64,000 bases of DNA from Ophiodon elongatus (lineage: Eukaryota > Chordata > Actinopteri > Perciformes > Hexagrammidae): assembly GCA_016806645.1 (NCBI GenBank), contig JACSYO010001999.1, forward strand, positions 1,484,501 through 1,548,500, given 5' to 3'. Numbering within the stretch: position 1 is the stretch's first letter; every line of letters starts with the position of its first letter. A program made the translations under genes and the position numbers. Positions 30,340-42,596 of the stretch are shown here, piece by piece. A model generated the notes under the pieces. The model saw nothing but the letters and a program-made list of their open reading frames with translations, was not told the DNA's origin and did no database searches.

Positions 30340-30430
30340 TGTATTCTGTCAAGTCGAGCCTAAAGTCGTTAAAATTGTGACTCTGGTCTGATACGAGTTA
30401 AGTCATGTGACTCAAGGCCACACTCCCGGC
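30340..30430. repeat. Fragment of the GACTCGAGTC / GTCATGTGACTC repeat family
   Basis: 'TGTCAAGTCGAGCCTAAAGT', 'AAAATTGTGACTCTGGTCTG' and 'AAGTCATGTGACTCAAGGCC' match the pattern of a fish repeat built from GACTCGAGTC-type words. Short, diverged copy. Confidence 0.5.
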
Positions 30431-33179
30431 ATCTACTGAATAACAAATTATAGTCCCTTACTCATTGCGGATAAAAAAAATTAAAGAGTCAAATCACATT
30501 ACGCTAAAATGTTATTAAATAACTGCTCACAATCTGGCAACAGGCTGGATTACAACTTTATTCGGCACAATAGACATGTTTTTACATGGAAATGTTGCAG
30601 CTCAAGGAGTGTTAACAGATGTTAACAGATGCCTTTAGCCAAGCAAGAAGATTGTGTCAGCCTTTGTCCATTTGTTTTCTGTCCACTTGTCTTCACTCTC
30701 CATTTCCCTCTTCTTTTCTTTCCTCCGACACAGTATTCTTCATCCCAGAACAGAGTAATTCACCTCGTCTTCCATCTATGATGTATAATGCAGAGTGACC
30801 GGACACAATCTCCCAAAATAAAAAAAAAGAGCTTCCAGCAAATCGTTCTCAGTGTACGCGAGTACGAATGTGTGTTCTTCTGACAGAAGGTGAATTATTC
30901 TTCTGTCAATATTTTGGAATTGCACTACTTGTTGTTGAGTCTCCGCAGATGGTTGGGAAAGCCTCCAGGCATTTTATTAAATACTATATCTCGTTTCGGG
31001 GTACTTTGTTTTTCTTCGGGCCTCATTCGGTGTTGGGAGGGCAGCTCCTGCGGGAACAGCAGCAGACCGAGCCCTGTGCTCCTCGAACCGGCATGTCAGA
31101 GGCCGTGCTGCACTGCGGCGCAGAGAGCTCAGGTCAGATATGTAAAGGAAATCAAGTTTATTCAGACTGCGTTTTTCTTGGTTTCCTGCTCAGGATCTCT
31201 TGGAGCTCTGACCTCCCATTTTAGTTGTGGGAGGGCAAAGAGTTAATAAGTCACGACACGATAATCATTATCATCTTTGCAAACTGAAATGATTGAGCCT
31301 CCTCCCCCATTCTGCTGGCATCTTTTCTAACACCTCATGAGGTTTCATGTTACTTTTTTCCGAGCAATCAATAATTTGGTTTCGGGGGTTGGTTTGCTGC
31401 ATCATGGAAATTGCGTCTGCACAAATACAAGCTTGCAGCCTCAGCCTTTCACTGCAATACTACAACCACAGTCAGCGGCAGCATCCACGGAGCCCCTGAA
31501 CATTTTTGACATGTAGTTATCCCACCAGACACGGTGGGAAATGGATTTTTCACACATCTCGGGATGGAAATGACAAGGAGACAAATCAATTTTTTGTTTT
31601 TGTTTATTGGAACAATTGTCTCCCCCCCCACCCCCCCGATATGACAGATGCTGTGTGCCTTCTTCATGGCTGCAGATAGTCACAAGACTCTATTCACGGT
31701 CTCTATAAATGTACTTCCAAACAGTACAAAGACAAACAAGTCTCAAAGAAAATTGTATTTTGAAGTGGTTCCTCTGATGTGCACTACACACATCTGATAC
31801 TGTGTAACCTGAAGTGGTTATCTACATCATCAATTTGTCTGCATCTTTGTTGCTAAGCAGCGTTTCCTGTTCTTTTTGCACAGGATTTCCAAGAGATCAC
31901 TGGAATGTCATCTCCTGCAGAAAAGGGTGAACAAATTCATCTTTAACACTGAATCCTCAAGCTGTTGTGACTAAACTGAATCATCAGTACCACTAAGCAA
32001 ACAAGGTAGCTTTTGCATTGCAGCCCACATCACTCACAAGGCCGCGAAAGCTACAACAATGAAGTATGATGTGAATACTGCTTGGCAGGTAGGTGGTTGC
32101 TGAGCTATTGGGCTACGAACAGCACTGATATAAAGAGCCTAGTTTTTAACTGAATTCAACGAAAATGTTTGAAACAGCAAAACGACAAAATTCATAACTG
32201 ATCTGAAGAAACACTGAGATGCCACTGTGTTCCGAAATTTTTTATTTGATCACTTCTGATGTGGGCACTGAGATGCATTGGAATAGCAATGCTTTTGCAA
32301 AGCTTGGAGAAAAGAAATTGAACAAACTGTGCAACGACGAGTCCCATCTTTAAACTGAGCAGAACAAAAAATGTTCATATTAACAAAGTAATTACTAATT
32401 ACGAGTAATTACGAGAGTATCCAAAGGCAACTGTTTACGCAGTGGCGACTATCTCTAGAGACTACAAAGTTATTCATACACATAAACAAGCCAAAGCTGT
32501 CGAACTAAAATGCGACTGGATACAAGTTGACTGAAAAAAGAATGTATAATATCAGCAATGGAGAGCGGCGAAGAAGGCATTTGCTGATTATGAATGTTGC
32601 TGTGACTCATTCTGGCGAAGAATAAGAGACAGGGAGAGGGGAAACAAACTGTGAACACTCAACCTTATCTTGGAAAGGTGTGGAAGTGCTCTGATTGACA
32701 AGCCAGATGTCCCCGCCGGCTCCCCCCCCTCCACCCCACCCCCCATGGAACAGCAAGCACACAGCTGAGCTTAAGGAAGCAAGAATGTGAAGAGAAATGA
32801 GAAAAGCCTCGGCCTATCTCCTTTTGGCCGAGTGGCTCCGCACCGCTCTGCTCTGCTCTCTCTCTCTCTCTCTCTCCCCCTCCCTCCCTCGCTCACTCTG
32901 CTCGCTCTCCTTCCTTTATTAAAAAGAAACACATGTAGTGTCGGGGCGTCCAAGTATGAAATTCAATTCTCATCCCCCAAACGGTGTTTTTATTAAAGCC
33001 GTTACTATCACGGCAAGCAGGCGGGCCTGGCCAGCTCTGCTTGGCTCAGCTCCGCTGTGTGAGTACATAGGGTACGAGGACGGAGGGGACGGGGAGCATT
33101 AGGGGAGGAGGGCGGGAGACGGAGAGAGAAAGGAGAGACAGGGAGGGTACAGTGTGAACAAGTCAGCGAAGGATTGGGG
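30431..33179. other. Non-coding stretch
   Basis: About 2.7 kb. Two frames of 118 codons overlap at 30868-31246 in different phases, which argues against coding. C-rich runs lie at 31621-31640 and 32718-32745, and a TC run at 32856-32876. CpG content rises modestly from about 33000. No gene is recognised. Confidence 0.4.
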
Positions 33180-33480
33180 CAGTCGGCAGCGGGGCGACAG
33201 AGGGGCTTAATTTGCCCATAAGGCAGCTCAGCCTCTTATGCAATTTAACCAGGCCGTGCTTGACTTGCGCTTGGGTTAGCATCCCCGGCACGGCCCGGTG
33301 CACAGAATCAATTGCACATTGGACATGCAGAGAATTGCGCCACGCGGTCTTATTTGCACAGTGTGTATTATTTTTGCCCATCGCTGCAACAACATTGTCC
33401 GGAATTTGTGACGTAACAACTTTAAAGCCATCACCAGAAGCTGTGCTCGCACTTGAGGAAAGTTTTCTGACACTTGAGTG
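33180..33480. other. Conserved-element-like unique sequence
   Basis: Balanced composition without repeats, with words such as TTATGCAATTTAACCAGG, AATCAATTGCACATTGG and TGTGTATTATTTTTGCCC. Short frames open on both strands show no domain. A candidate conserved non-coding element on texture alone. Confidence 0.2.
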
Positions 33481-33839
33481 ATATGACAGTTGCCATTCTT
33501 CCTTTATCTGTCAAATCATACTGCAGGGGATTTTGTAAAAACATTTTCCAACAAAGCAAATGAGAGAGAGTGGTTATTTAGGCCTCTGCAGCAGAATCCC
33601 GTTCCTGGTGCTTCAAAGTGGAGAAAACTCTTCTGTAATGCTGAAATACCTGTATGTTGTGCTGTGAATCCATTTCTGAATGTGTCAAATGCTCTACAGC
33701 AGCAGTTCACTGAACTGCAGTAGCTTAATTATTGGGATTTTCCAATGGGAGTTTTTAATTGCTCCAACAGTTTTGGTGTACGACCAAATACCTGCAAAAT
33801 CAGCATCAGTGGTAATTTGTATTTAGTGCTCAGCAAAGA
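33481..33839. other. Non-coding stretch
   Basis: Unique sequence. A small near-palindrome (GCAGTTCACTGAACTGC, about 33700-33716) is the only structure seen. Confidence 0.45.
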
Positions 33840-33970
33840 CTGTGAACATGGTAAACACTATCCTGTTAAAAATCAACATGGGGCCAATGTCGTTGTGAGC
33901 ATGTTGCCATGCTGGCATTAGCCTTTAGCTCAGCCTCACAGAGCCGCTAGCATGACCGCAACTCAGAGGA
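33840..33970 (-). repeat. Repeat family A fragment, inverted orientation
   Basis: 'GTGAACATGGTAAACACTAT', 'TGTGAGCATGTTGCCATGCT' and 'CAGCCTCACAGAGCCGCTAG' are the opposite-strand version of the head of family A seen at 1497-1788. Confidence 0.7.
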
Positions 33971-33988
33971 GCTCTTTAGGCTTTAAAT

Positions 33989-34010
33989 ATATGTATATAT
34001 ATATATATAC
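33989..34010. repeat. (AT)n microsatellite
   Basis: About 22 bp of TATATGTATATATATATATA. Confidence 0.9.
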
Positions 34011-35299
34011 ATTTTTATTTAATTTTTTCTGTTTAACATGTGTAGCTATAGTGCATTGGGCTTCAAGTGCTGCCAAACTGATGATCACACAGCAGTACTG
34101 TGCCCAAGCGCATCCTGTGTAGACGCTGGCAGAGGACTGCTGCTGAGGTGACCCAGCTTGTGTAGACGATCCATATCAGATGATCTACCGTGGTGTGAAA
34201 AATGTAACACGTTGAAAATACTGACTGAAGGACGGCGTTAGAACACGCAGACTTCATAGTGAGACAACGTGCCTTTACAGCAGACAGTTGCGATATGCAG
34301 CGTGTTGCATCTTTTTTGAGCAGGTATTTTTGGGGATTGGCACCTCAGTGTTTACATTTTCAATTTGCTGCACTTTCTATTCATTTATAACATCTTCAGT
34401 CATTTTCTGCTCGTTTCTGTCCGTGTGATTCCACTCCTACATGACAACTTGAACGGTTGGGTTCTGAGGCCTTTAATCACAAAAAGAAAAATTCGGAATT
34501 GTCAAACACTCCGCCGCTGCTGGATCCTTTCTGCTATGAATCTCTCCCATTCTCCTTCCCGACAGTAAATACACAGTCGGGGTCAGTTGACCCTGTCTGT
34601 GCCTCAGAGAAAACAACGCATTGTGGCTAAACTATTCTGACAGGCCTGCCCTTTTTACACATGAGGAAGAGGAAGAAGGGGAGGGCGAGCGGAGAGATGG
34701 ATGGGGGGGAGGTAGGAGAGGGGGAGAAACAATGCACACAAGTGAGGGAGGACAGGGAGGAGAAAAAAAGTGAAGGGACGACGATTGGGGGTCACGGTGG
34801 CCCTCGGGAAAACAAGTGGGGGCATGACTGCGGGGCTGACTGTGTGTGGATGGTTGGCGAGCTGATTAGGTGGAAGGCTGTGTCAGTGGCTGGCTCAAAT
34901 CAAGGCTGCATGGCTGACTGACTGGATTTCTGACCAACGGGCTCGCTTGTTGATCCGGTGGCCAGTTGCCACGCGGGCTGACTGACTGACAGGGCGCCTT
35001 GACGGGCGCAAAGGTTCCATCCATCCCTGTTGATGGCTAGTTGGCAGTCTGTGCTATTCATTATTTATCCCGTGTATCTGATGATGTGGGTCAGGCTCAG
35101 TTCTAGTCCAGCTGGGGCTGCAGACAGGCTGTGCAGCCAGCGAGGCCCTTAAGCTTTCAGCCGGCAACAAAACAGCACGGGTTGCAGCGTCAGCAGAATC
35201 CTGATATACCGCAGTTTACTGTGTTCCACTCTTTGTTTGGACTCCATGGACATATGCCTAATTTGTTCTGCCAAACTGTACACTAAATTCAACCCCCCT
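34011..35299. other. Non-coding stretch with purine-rich and GACTG-rich patches
   Basis: 34660-34780 is purine-rich on the plus strand. 34810-35030 has degenerate GGCTGACT/GACTGACTG words. The frame at 34661-34921 is a product of the purine bias. No gene is recognised. Confidence 0.4.
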
Positions 35300-35925
35300 G
35301 AGGTGAGGGAGTAGTTTCATTTTGGGGAAACTCGCTTAGCCTGTTCACTTTCTTGCCAGGCGACAAGATTGATGCCACTCTCATGTCTGAACGGTAAAGA
35401 TGAAGGGACTCCGAGCAGCTGGTTAGCTCAGCTTAGCATCGAGGCTGCGAACGGGGGGGCGGGGGGGAAACAGCTAGCCTGACTTTGTCCGAACGCCTCA
35501 AAATCTGGCTACTAGCAACCCTCAAAGCTCACTAATTAGCATGTTATTTGTTTAGTCTGTATAAAACCCTAAAAAGAGTAGAAAAAAAGAGAGAGAACAC
35601 AACGATTCATCCATTTACAGCGGGTTATGTGCCGGGCTATTTCTTGGCTGGGACAAGGAACTTTCTGGAGTTGCTGCTGGTTGCCTGGCAACTCATCCAA
35701 GCCAATAAATAGTCTGGCACATAAACCCCCTCCTCACACAACAGCGAACTGGCATTTTTTTTTTTTGCACTTTTCACTTGTTTTTTGTACAGATTAAACA
35801 AACAAGACATTTATTGGTGCTGATAGGTGGATTTAGTCACCTTCAAATGGAGAAAGGCGAGCGGTTCCACCCAGTTTACAGTCTTTAAGCGACACTAATA
35901 AACTGCTCGTGGTAGCTTTACCCTA
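35300..35925 (+). repeat. Repeat family J (GGTTAGCTCAGCTTAGCAT), near full length, with internal hairpin
   Basis: Ordered blocks: 'CCACTCTCATGTCTGAACGG', 'GCAGCTGGTTAGCTCAGCTT', 'GGGGGAAACAGCTAGCCTGA', 'AAAGCTCACTAATTAGCATG', 'GGTTATGTGCCGGGCTATTT' and 'GGTTGCCTGGCAACTC'. I recall this as one of the most abundant percomorph repeats. Arms 35622-35648 and 35701-35727 are inverted complements with few mismatches. A fragment of the other end is at 54760-54845. Confidence 0.75.
35680..35692. promoter_or_regulatory. RFX X-box-like palindrome in repeat family J
   Basis: GTTGCCTGGCAAC is two RFX half-sites (GTTGCC and GGCAAC) with a 1-nt spacer; the standard X-box has 2 nt. It sits in the loop of the family J hairpin, so it is repeat-derived. 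Confidence 0.4.
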
Positions 35926-36951
35926 CAGAGTAATAACGTTGTTAGACACAGTAGGATGTGGGCTCGACCTCAAGTGTGCATGGGTAATGTTGAGGCATGA
36001 TGAAGCAGAATTCTAAACACCTTGAGCTGAAACAACTTTGATTGACACGTGTCCATGCAAATCAACTGTGAGGAGAGATGTCATCCTTATATAAGAGTCC
36101 TGACCCAAGGAAGCAGACTGCCCTTGTCTCCCTCCTTTTGTTATCCGTAGCACTGGTTCTGTCTGTTTCTTTTCGGGATCAGAAACCAAATCCTCAAAGC
36201 TGTGCCAAATAAAGGCGTCAGGAAAGCATCGACTCAATTCCAACAGTTGATACATATTGAAATATAGTACATGTACCATGCCTGGGCTTAAACTTCATTA
36301 GTTGAAAACGTACATCAAATCATATTCCCATGTTATTTGTATAAATGTAGCCGTACCTCCTGTCGGAAGGAAGTTACTTACTACTTCTTGTTCACTCAAA
36401 CAACTTCCCTGTATTTAAGTTCAGTCCACTTTTTCTGTGGACATGCATATCAGAGAACAAAAAGGTCAAAAGGGGTACTTTTGACATAAATTTGGAAACA
36501 AATTTGGGTGGGATGTTTTTAACTTCTTAGGAGCAAAAGTAATGTAGCCTACATAATATTATTGGCTGATTCCATTGAATTCTGTCACTGATGTCATCAT
36601 TTCAAAGCAAGCAGCCAAGCTAAATGACAAAGGAAGGAAATAATAAAAGGAGCTAATGAGGAGACCCTCGAGAAGAAAGTCATCCTTGTCTGAGGGCTTT
36701 TGCAGTAAATTTTAGAGAAAGCATGCCAGCCAGCAAAAAGAGAGATGATGCCAGAGCCACTTATTTTACACCAAAAACAAGGAAGAAGGCCTTGTCACTG
36801 TCGCCAAGGTAAGATTAATGTGTTTCTCAGTGAGACACCACCAGAGCCACTGCTACAGACTGTGGTAACATGATGCAAGCTAAAATCCTTCCCCACACAT
36901 GTAAAAAAAACACACATTTAAGCACAGGGCAACCACACAGCTGTAAATTGG
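35926..36951. other. Non-coding stretch
   Basis: Unique sequence; the 88-codon frame at 36013-36279 (minus) has no recognisable domain. Confidence 0.45.
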
Positions 36952-37116
36952 GGCAGCTGTGGAGGGAGAGCAGGGCATCCATTAAGTATAGGTTTGGCAG
37001 TTCAATTCCATGTCCAGATGAGCATGTGAATGGGTGAAAGAGAGGCAAAACTGTAAAGTGCTTTATCTGTTACAGTAGAAAAGCGCTATGGAAATGCAGT
37101 CCACTTTGCCATTTTT
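36952..37116 (+). mobile_element. Degenerate tRNA-derived SINE, internally deleted
   Basis: The 5' part resembles a tRNA-derived head: 'GGCAGCTGTGGAGGGAGAGC' stands where an A box would be, and AGTTCAATTCC (36999-37009) matches the B box GGTTCRANTCC. The 3' part has 'GAATGGGTGAAAGAG', 'CTGTAAAGTGCTTTA', 'AGTAGAAAAGCGCTATGG' and 'AAATGCAGTCCA', the tail I know from a very common percomorph SINE (TGTAAAGCGCTTTGAG and AAAAGCGCTATATAAATGC). The middle of the consensus is missing. Confidence 0.65.
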
Positions 37117-37182
37117 ATCAAATCTCGCTTGATATGAGCATGTTTAAGGATTTAAAGACATATCTTTTTTCATATTCATTAT

Positions 37183-37658
37183 TTAAAGTTACTGTGGGGA
37201 ACTTTTAACTCGTTATGAAAAAGTGTCAATTTAATACTGAAGCCTCTATGTGACCTTTGTAAGTAAACGAGACAATCAGTGAGAAGATTTAGACCTTTTC
37301 TATGTGGTTATTTTTACTGCTTGTTATTGGTGCCACCGGGTCGGATTCCGAGCAAAATCAAACAAAATCACCAGAAACTCCTTCAGCTCAGACTCCCATT
37401 GGAGCTTCTGGCAGCGACCAGCACACCTCGGATAAACCCTGATCCAGCTTCGCTGCCACCTTCGACCCCGTAGTTGGAACACCACGCTGCTGGAGACCCA
37501 AGCCGTATTGCTGGAACCGCTAGAGGGAAGGGAGCCACGGGGAAAACCATAACCAGGACTGAGCCGGTTTTCTGAAGGGAATCTGGTGCTCGGAAACACT
37601 ACCACTTTTGTTCACAGGGACCGACAAACTCATTGAAAGTTCCTCATAGTAGCTTTAA
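37183..37658. mobile_element. TTAA-flanked MITE, repeat family K
   Basis: TTAA tetranucleotides at 37183-37186 and 37655-37658 bracket terminal inverted repeats: left AGTTACTGTGGGGAACTTT (37187-37205) and right AAAGTTCCTCATAGTAGCT (37636-37654), 16 of 19 complementary. TTAA duplications occur in piggyBac and Kolobok superfamilies. The ends start AG and not CCC, which fits Kolobok better. The interior (about 430 bp) has no transposase, so this is non-autonomous. Confidence 0.75.
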
Positions 37659-40600
37659 GGACATGATCTACAATGGCACACGGATTTGGTTTTCACCAAT
37701 ACATTCTAACTCCAAACTGTCAATAAAAGCTTTAAAATAATCAGATTATTCTTTTAGTCTTTTGATGATACATCAATCCACAGTCTAGACAATTGCTTAC
37801 ACACAAGCAAAAGGTTCAGCAAGACGGCTTGATGGCTGTGAGCTCACACTGAAAACTGAGCTGTTCTTTTGGCGGAGTACAGGCCGGAACCGTTACACTT
37901 TAATTTTCTACCTTAATCTACCTCGACTATCCTTTTTATGACATTCATCTGCTTTCCTTTCACTCATCCAACCTTTTTCTGTCCCTACTAGAATGCAAAT
38001 GCCTAACAGCGGAGGACAACATACAAGAAATAAGCAGCTTTATGCAGATAATGGGTAATTATTTTCTACTGAGCACCGTACAACTCTGCGTCCTTTCCAA
38101 GTGACCCTGCTACCCATTCTTGGCAGCTCAGGATCTCCTACCCTTTTCCCATAACCCTATCCTGCAGTCATTCCAAATGAAGTAAGGAGTAGCGAGGGAG
38201 ATTTCCCCTGTGGCGAGATGGAGATGCTGTGATAACACCAGAGAGACGGTGGGCTGGAGAAAGAAAGAACACAAGAGAGGACAACAGGGGGTGAAATGGG
38301 CGAGTGGAACATGAGAAGAGAGAATGTGTCGGGTGAAGTGAGGACATCGCCCAGGCCAAAGATAAGGAGATGAACATCGTGGATTTGCTGAATAGAAAAG
38401 GAAAACAGGAGAAGGAAAAAGGAGACAAACGTGGACAGATAACTCATACAAATCCTCCTATTGGGTGAAATTGAGCAACAGGGGGACCCTGGGTGAAGCT
38501 ATATATTTAAGTTTGAGGTACTTGTCAAACCAGCAGATATGTGCACCCAAAAGACCACACAGTAACACAGTATTTTACAAACCTGCGCAATGGTTCGCAC
38601 AAAAGTAGGGGAGAATTTCAAAAGCAGAGGAAACTCAATTGTAAAAGGTTTTGGCTTTCCTGCTGTTGAAAAGTGCCGTCTTCCCTAGTTAAGTCACTCC
38701 TTAGTTAGAGAAGAAGTTGTGAATCAAACTGAATACTTTAGTGAGAGAATGTTTCCTCGTGGTCAGCGGCGTCCAGTCCCAATGCCATCGAACAGCCTGC
38801 AGGCTTTCATTCCAGCCATCCAACGAGATGATTTCAAAACACTTTCAACCAGAAAGAAAGGTATTCTAATTGGCGTGAATGAAAGTCAGCATACTCTCAC
38901 ATTCTAGATGGTGATTTTGAAGGGTTAGACCGAGAAGGCATTCTGCAGTAATTGTTTCCAAGCGGCATTAGATCCTCTGGATTTTCACGGGCGCTGGTTT
39001 TCCTTGATATGACTGTGTCATGAGTAAAGCTCTGGACCTGCCTGTCAGTGCGAGAGTGCTCCATCTCCCCCGTCTCCAATCCAGCTCCAGGAAAATGCCA
39101 GGTTGAGTTTTCAGCCTGAGTGCCTGGGATGTGCACGGTGCAACCATCAGTGTCAGCAGAGTACAGTACCTGAAGCAGCCCCAGTCAAAACGCTGACAGG
39201 CTGAAGAGATGGGAGATGGGAAGTGGAATCAACCAGCAGTCCAGCCAGTCAGCAACCAGTAATTGCACATAAATGCCATTAAAACAATTTTGCTATGGAA
39301 TGTTTCTTCTTCTCATATAATTTGTAATTATAAGAATTGTTCTTATTAACAAACTGGTAATTCTTGGCCCACAAGGCATTATTGCAGCTACCTGTGCTCT
39401 CCACGGCAGAGCAGCCTGATCATTCAGAAGCTGGGTTCACTGTCTTCTACAATGAAATGCAGCCACAACGTTAACATAGTAATATTACAACATCCAGGGG
39501 AAGATTTATGGCTGGTAGCTTACATCAATCCTGGACTAAATCCTACTGAAAGCCTATAAACAGCCGACTAAAAGTTAAATCCACAGCCCTTGACGATGTT
39601 ATAGTACTCATATCTCACCCAGCGTGCTGGCCTTCATGTTTTTGCGGTTCGGCCCAGCAGATTTGCTGCTGCTTCTTGTCCATTTTCACGTGGATAGTGG
39701 ATGCATTTCAGTCTTTAATTCCATTTTTGATTTCCTTCAAAGAACCGTGAACATTAGCTAATATTATCGGCAGAGACTTATCATTACTGAACAGCACGAA
39801 GCTTTTTTCAAGTGCAACAGGTCGAAGGGCTGAATCAACTTTTGAGAATGAGATTATTTGACAGCGTGAGACACCGTTTGACTAATATGGTCACGATGCA
39901 TGATTCCACAGGTCGTTAAATAAGTCATGCTTCTCAACATGGAGACAGCTGAGCTGGCGGCGAGCAGCTAACGGTGCTAACGGCACGAACAGTGCAAACA
40001 ACGGCAACAGTGCTGACGGCAACAGTGCTGACGGCAACAGTGCTACGCTTCTGCGATGATCGCTTTTGGCATGACGTAAACAAAGCACATAGAAGTTACT
40101 TTGTTTTCTGGCCATTACTACACCATATCGTTACACAGCAAATAGTTGCTTGCCGCTATGTTAATGCTCTGTTATTTGGAATTCAGCACCTTTTGATAAT
40201 TTCAGAGTGAGTGGTGTATAAATTATTTCATGGAAATTTCCCCACCATGTGGTTATCCCTTCTCTCCATGCCCCCGTGCACCTGCCAGTATACATACCTG
40301 CTTTAGAGCCAGAGTATCAGATTCAAGAAAAAAAAAGAAAATAATGGTCAAGAAAATGCATGAAAAGACAATGACAACAACTGTACCACTGCCATACAGA
40401 ATATGGAATATATGGAAGGTACTGCTATATTTAGAGACGGTCAATATAGTGCTACAATTGTCTGGTCCTTCAAAGTATTTAAAAAGAAAAAAGTCATACA
40501 ATCGAAAAAGAAAGATTGCAGGGTCCAGTATCTCTTCAGCCGTTGCGGAGACATGTTCTCGGCTGAATGACTGACTGACTGACTGAGCGCCTGTCTATGG

Positions 40601-41569
40601 CCGTCCACTGCTCAGTAGGACATAACTGAGCCTTTTTCCTTAGGTTTCTCAGCCCAGTTTTGCTTGTGGAAAAAGCCCATCTAAGCACTTTGTGCTCTTC
40701 CCCATTAAAACCTGCGTCCGACGACGGTTTCTGCAGAAGCAGTGATTTTCTATCGCTCTACTGTTACTCATCTTTGTCCTTCCTTCCAAATACAGCGAAT
40801 CATTAAATATTTGGCCTGGACTTTTACACCGTCTTTAAACACACACATTCTCCTTCCATTTTTTTTTCTTCCTGTTTGTCCTCCCTCTCTGCCCTTCCCA
40901 CTTTATATCCCCCTCATTTCCTTCTTCACTTCTGCTTTTCCCCTCAGAACTCGGTCTCCTTCTCCCAAAACAATAATAACAAGCTTAGCGATGCAGCTCG
41001 CTGACCGGCTCATAATCCAGAAGGAACTGAATCCCACAGCTCGACTCCAACAGATAATCCTTTCTGCAAAGCCAGCCTTCCCCTTCTGGAACAATGCTCT
41101 CATTTACACCAGAGTGACCCCCAAATTAGAGCAGGAAACGGTTGAGAGGAGGGAAAGATGGAAAGGAAAGACAGACTGTAGCAAGTTCAGCACTGAGAAT
41201 GATTTTCCAAGAGAGGCCACAGGATTTTGGAAGTCTGAGAAAATGCCAAGAAAAAAACTTACATTTTTACTTTAAGCTAACAGGAAAATTCTAAGCCTTA
41301 ACATAGCTGCCATACCCTCCTGCCAACCCCATCACCGCCCGCCCAGCAATTGGAGGCTGAGGTTTAAAGATGCACACGCGCAGAAAAGCGCACACACACT
41401 GTGTGACATTGGGACAGTGGAAACCTCGCGGCTCTGCGTCCGTCCTCAACCTCCGATGACTGCCAAGGCAAACACAACAGCAGCTGCGAGGCCCGAAACA
41501 AGAGGATGCATTATTAGACTGCTCTTCAAAGCCGCAACCACTGGCTGGACTTGGTCCGATCACACCAGG

Positions 41570-41574
<5 letters not shown>
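37659..41574. other. Non-coding stretch, mostly unique
   Basis: About 3.9 kb without a recognised family except a small 15-bp tandem repeat (40003-40043). Open frames at 38128-38451 are minus-strand translations of purine-biased sequence. The 177-codon frame at 40742-41275 begins in a pyrimidine-rich segment, and its second half is more protein-like but unrecognised. A TGAC run is at 40567-40586. Confidence 0.4.
40003..40043. repeat. Small minisatellite (GGCAACAGTGCTGAC, 15 bp, ~2.7 copies)
   Basis: Near-perfect 15-bp units, preceded by degenerate AACGGTGCTAACGGCACGAAC versions from about 39970. Confidence 0.85.

Positions 41575-41641
<67 letters not shown>
41575..41641. repeat. (CA)33 microsatellite
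   Basis: 67 bp of perfect CA. Confidence 0.98.
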
Positions 41642-42528
41642 CCCTGCCAGTGAGGTTGTTGTTAGTGTAGGAGAAATGTCGTAGTACAGACGTTAAAAAT
41701 CCATTCATTTCTGCCATCTCCTTCCCTTGAATGACCTAAAGCATTGAGTTTGCTGCACTCCCATGACTTCTTAACACAAACTATTTACCAAAAATCTAAA
41801 TGTATACCATGCATACTAATTAAGCTGGTTGACAAATGATTCAAACAAACGGCAGACATTGCCCCTTTTTCGCACAGAACCGTCCATTTCCTCCTTGTCC
41901 TTATCTCATCTCGACAGTTTCTTTCACACTGTTGCGTTCGTGGACTCTGACTTCGACTGCCTCAGCCTGAGGGTATCTTCCTCTGCGATTGATGAAGGAG
42001 CTTCTCTTCTGCACTTCAATCCAAACCCACCATCGCAGCTCTTGTCTGGTGAATAAAAGATGGCTGCCGAGCTCCCACTGCCTCTGTGAGGCAGCATGAA
42101 AGAAATGACTTTGCTGGTGCTGTTTTGCTATGACTTCTACTCAGACTGTGAATAGCCGCAGTGATGTTTCATTTCATGGCATTCTGAGCATTTGGAACTT
42201 CTGACTTTGTGCGGCAGAGCGGGCAGTTTTCAGTTCTTGGTATCACAGCAAGTGTTTCTTTGACTTGGTAGCTGTGACATCACTGATTAGGGCGTGGCCA
42301 GAAGTGCACCGTGCCCTCTGCTGACTACAAACAGCAACAGCAGTTTCTTGTAAATGTAGTGCTGATTCACCCTGTCATAATTAATATGAAGTGTGTTCAT
42401 CGTGACACCAGCTGTGTCTGAAATCACCTCCATTACCGTTTGCTAGCAAATCCCTGCTGACTATAGAGTCAGATCCAAGGGTTAATATTAGAGAGAGGGA
42501 ACTAGAAGATACCGTCAGTGTCTGAAGT
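41642..42528. other. Non-coding stretch
   Basis: Unique sequence; nothing recognised. Confidence 0.45.
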
Positions 42529-42542
42529 TCACAAGGGGGCGG
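42529..42542 (+). promoter_or_regulatory. CTCF-like motif
   Basis: TCACAAGGGGGCGG matches the CTCF core CCASYAGRKGGCRS at 12 of 14 positions. It lies about 55 bp upstream of a repeat D copy. Confidence 0.3.
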
Positions 42543-42596
42543 AACCTTGATTCCTGTCTGGACATGGACTTGAGAAACGGCCCGGCGTTGCATATC

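Noticed and set aside
30868..31246. Two 118-codon frames
   Set aside because: They overlap almost fully in different phases, with no domain and no splice evidence; chance openness is likely.
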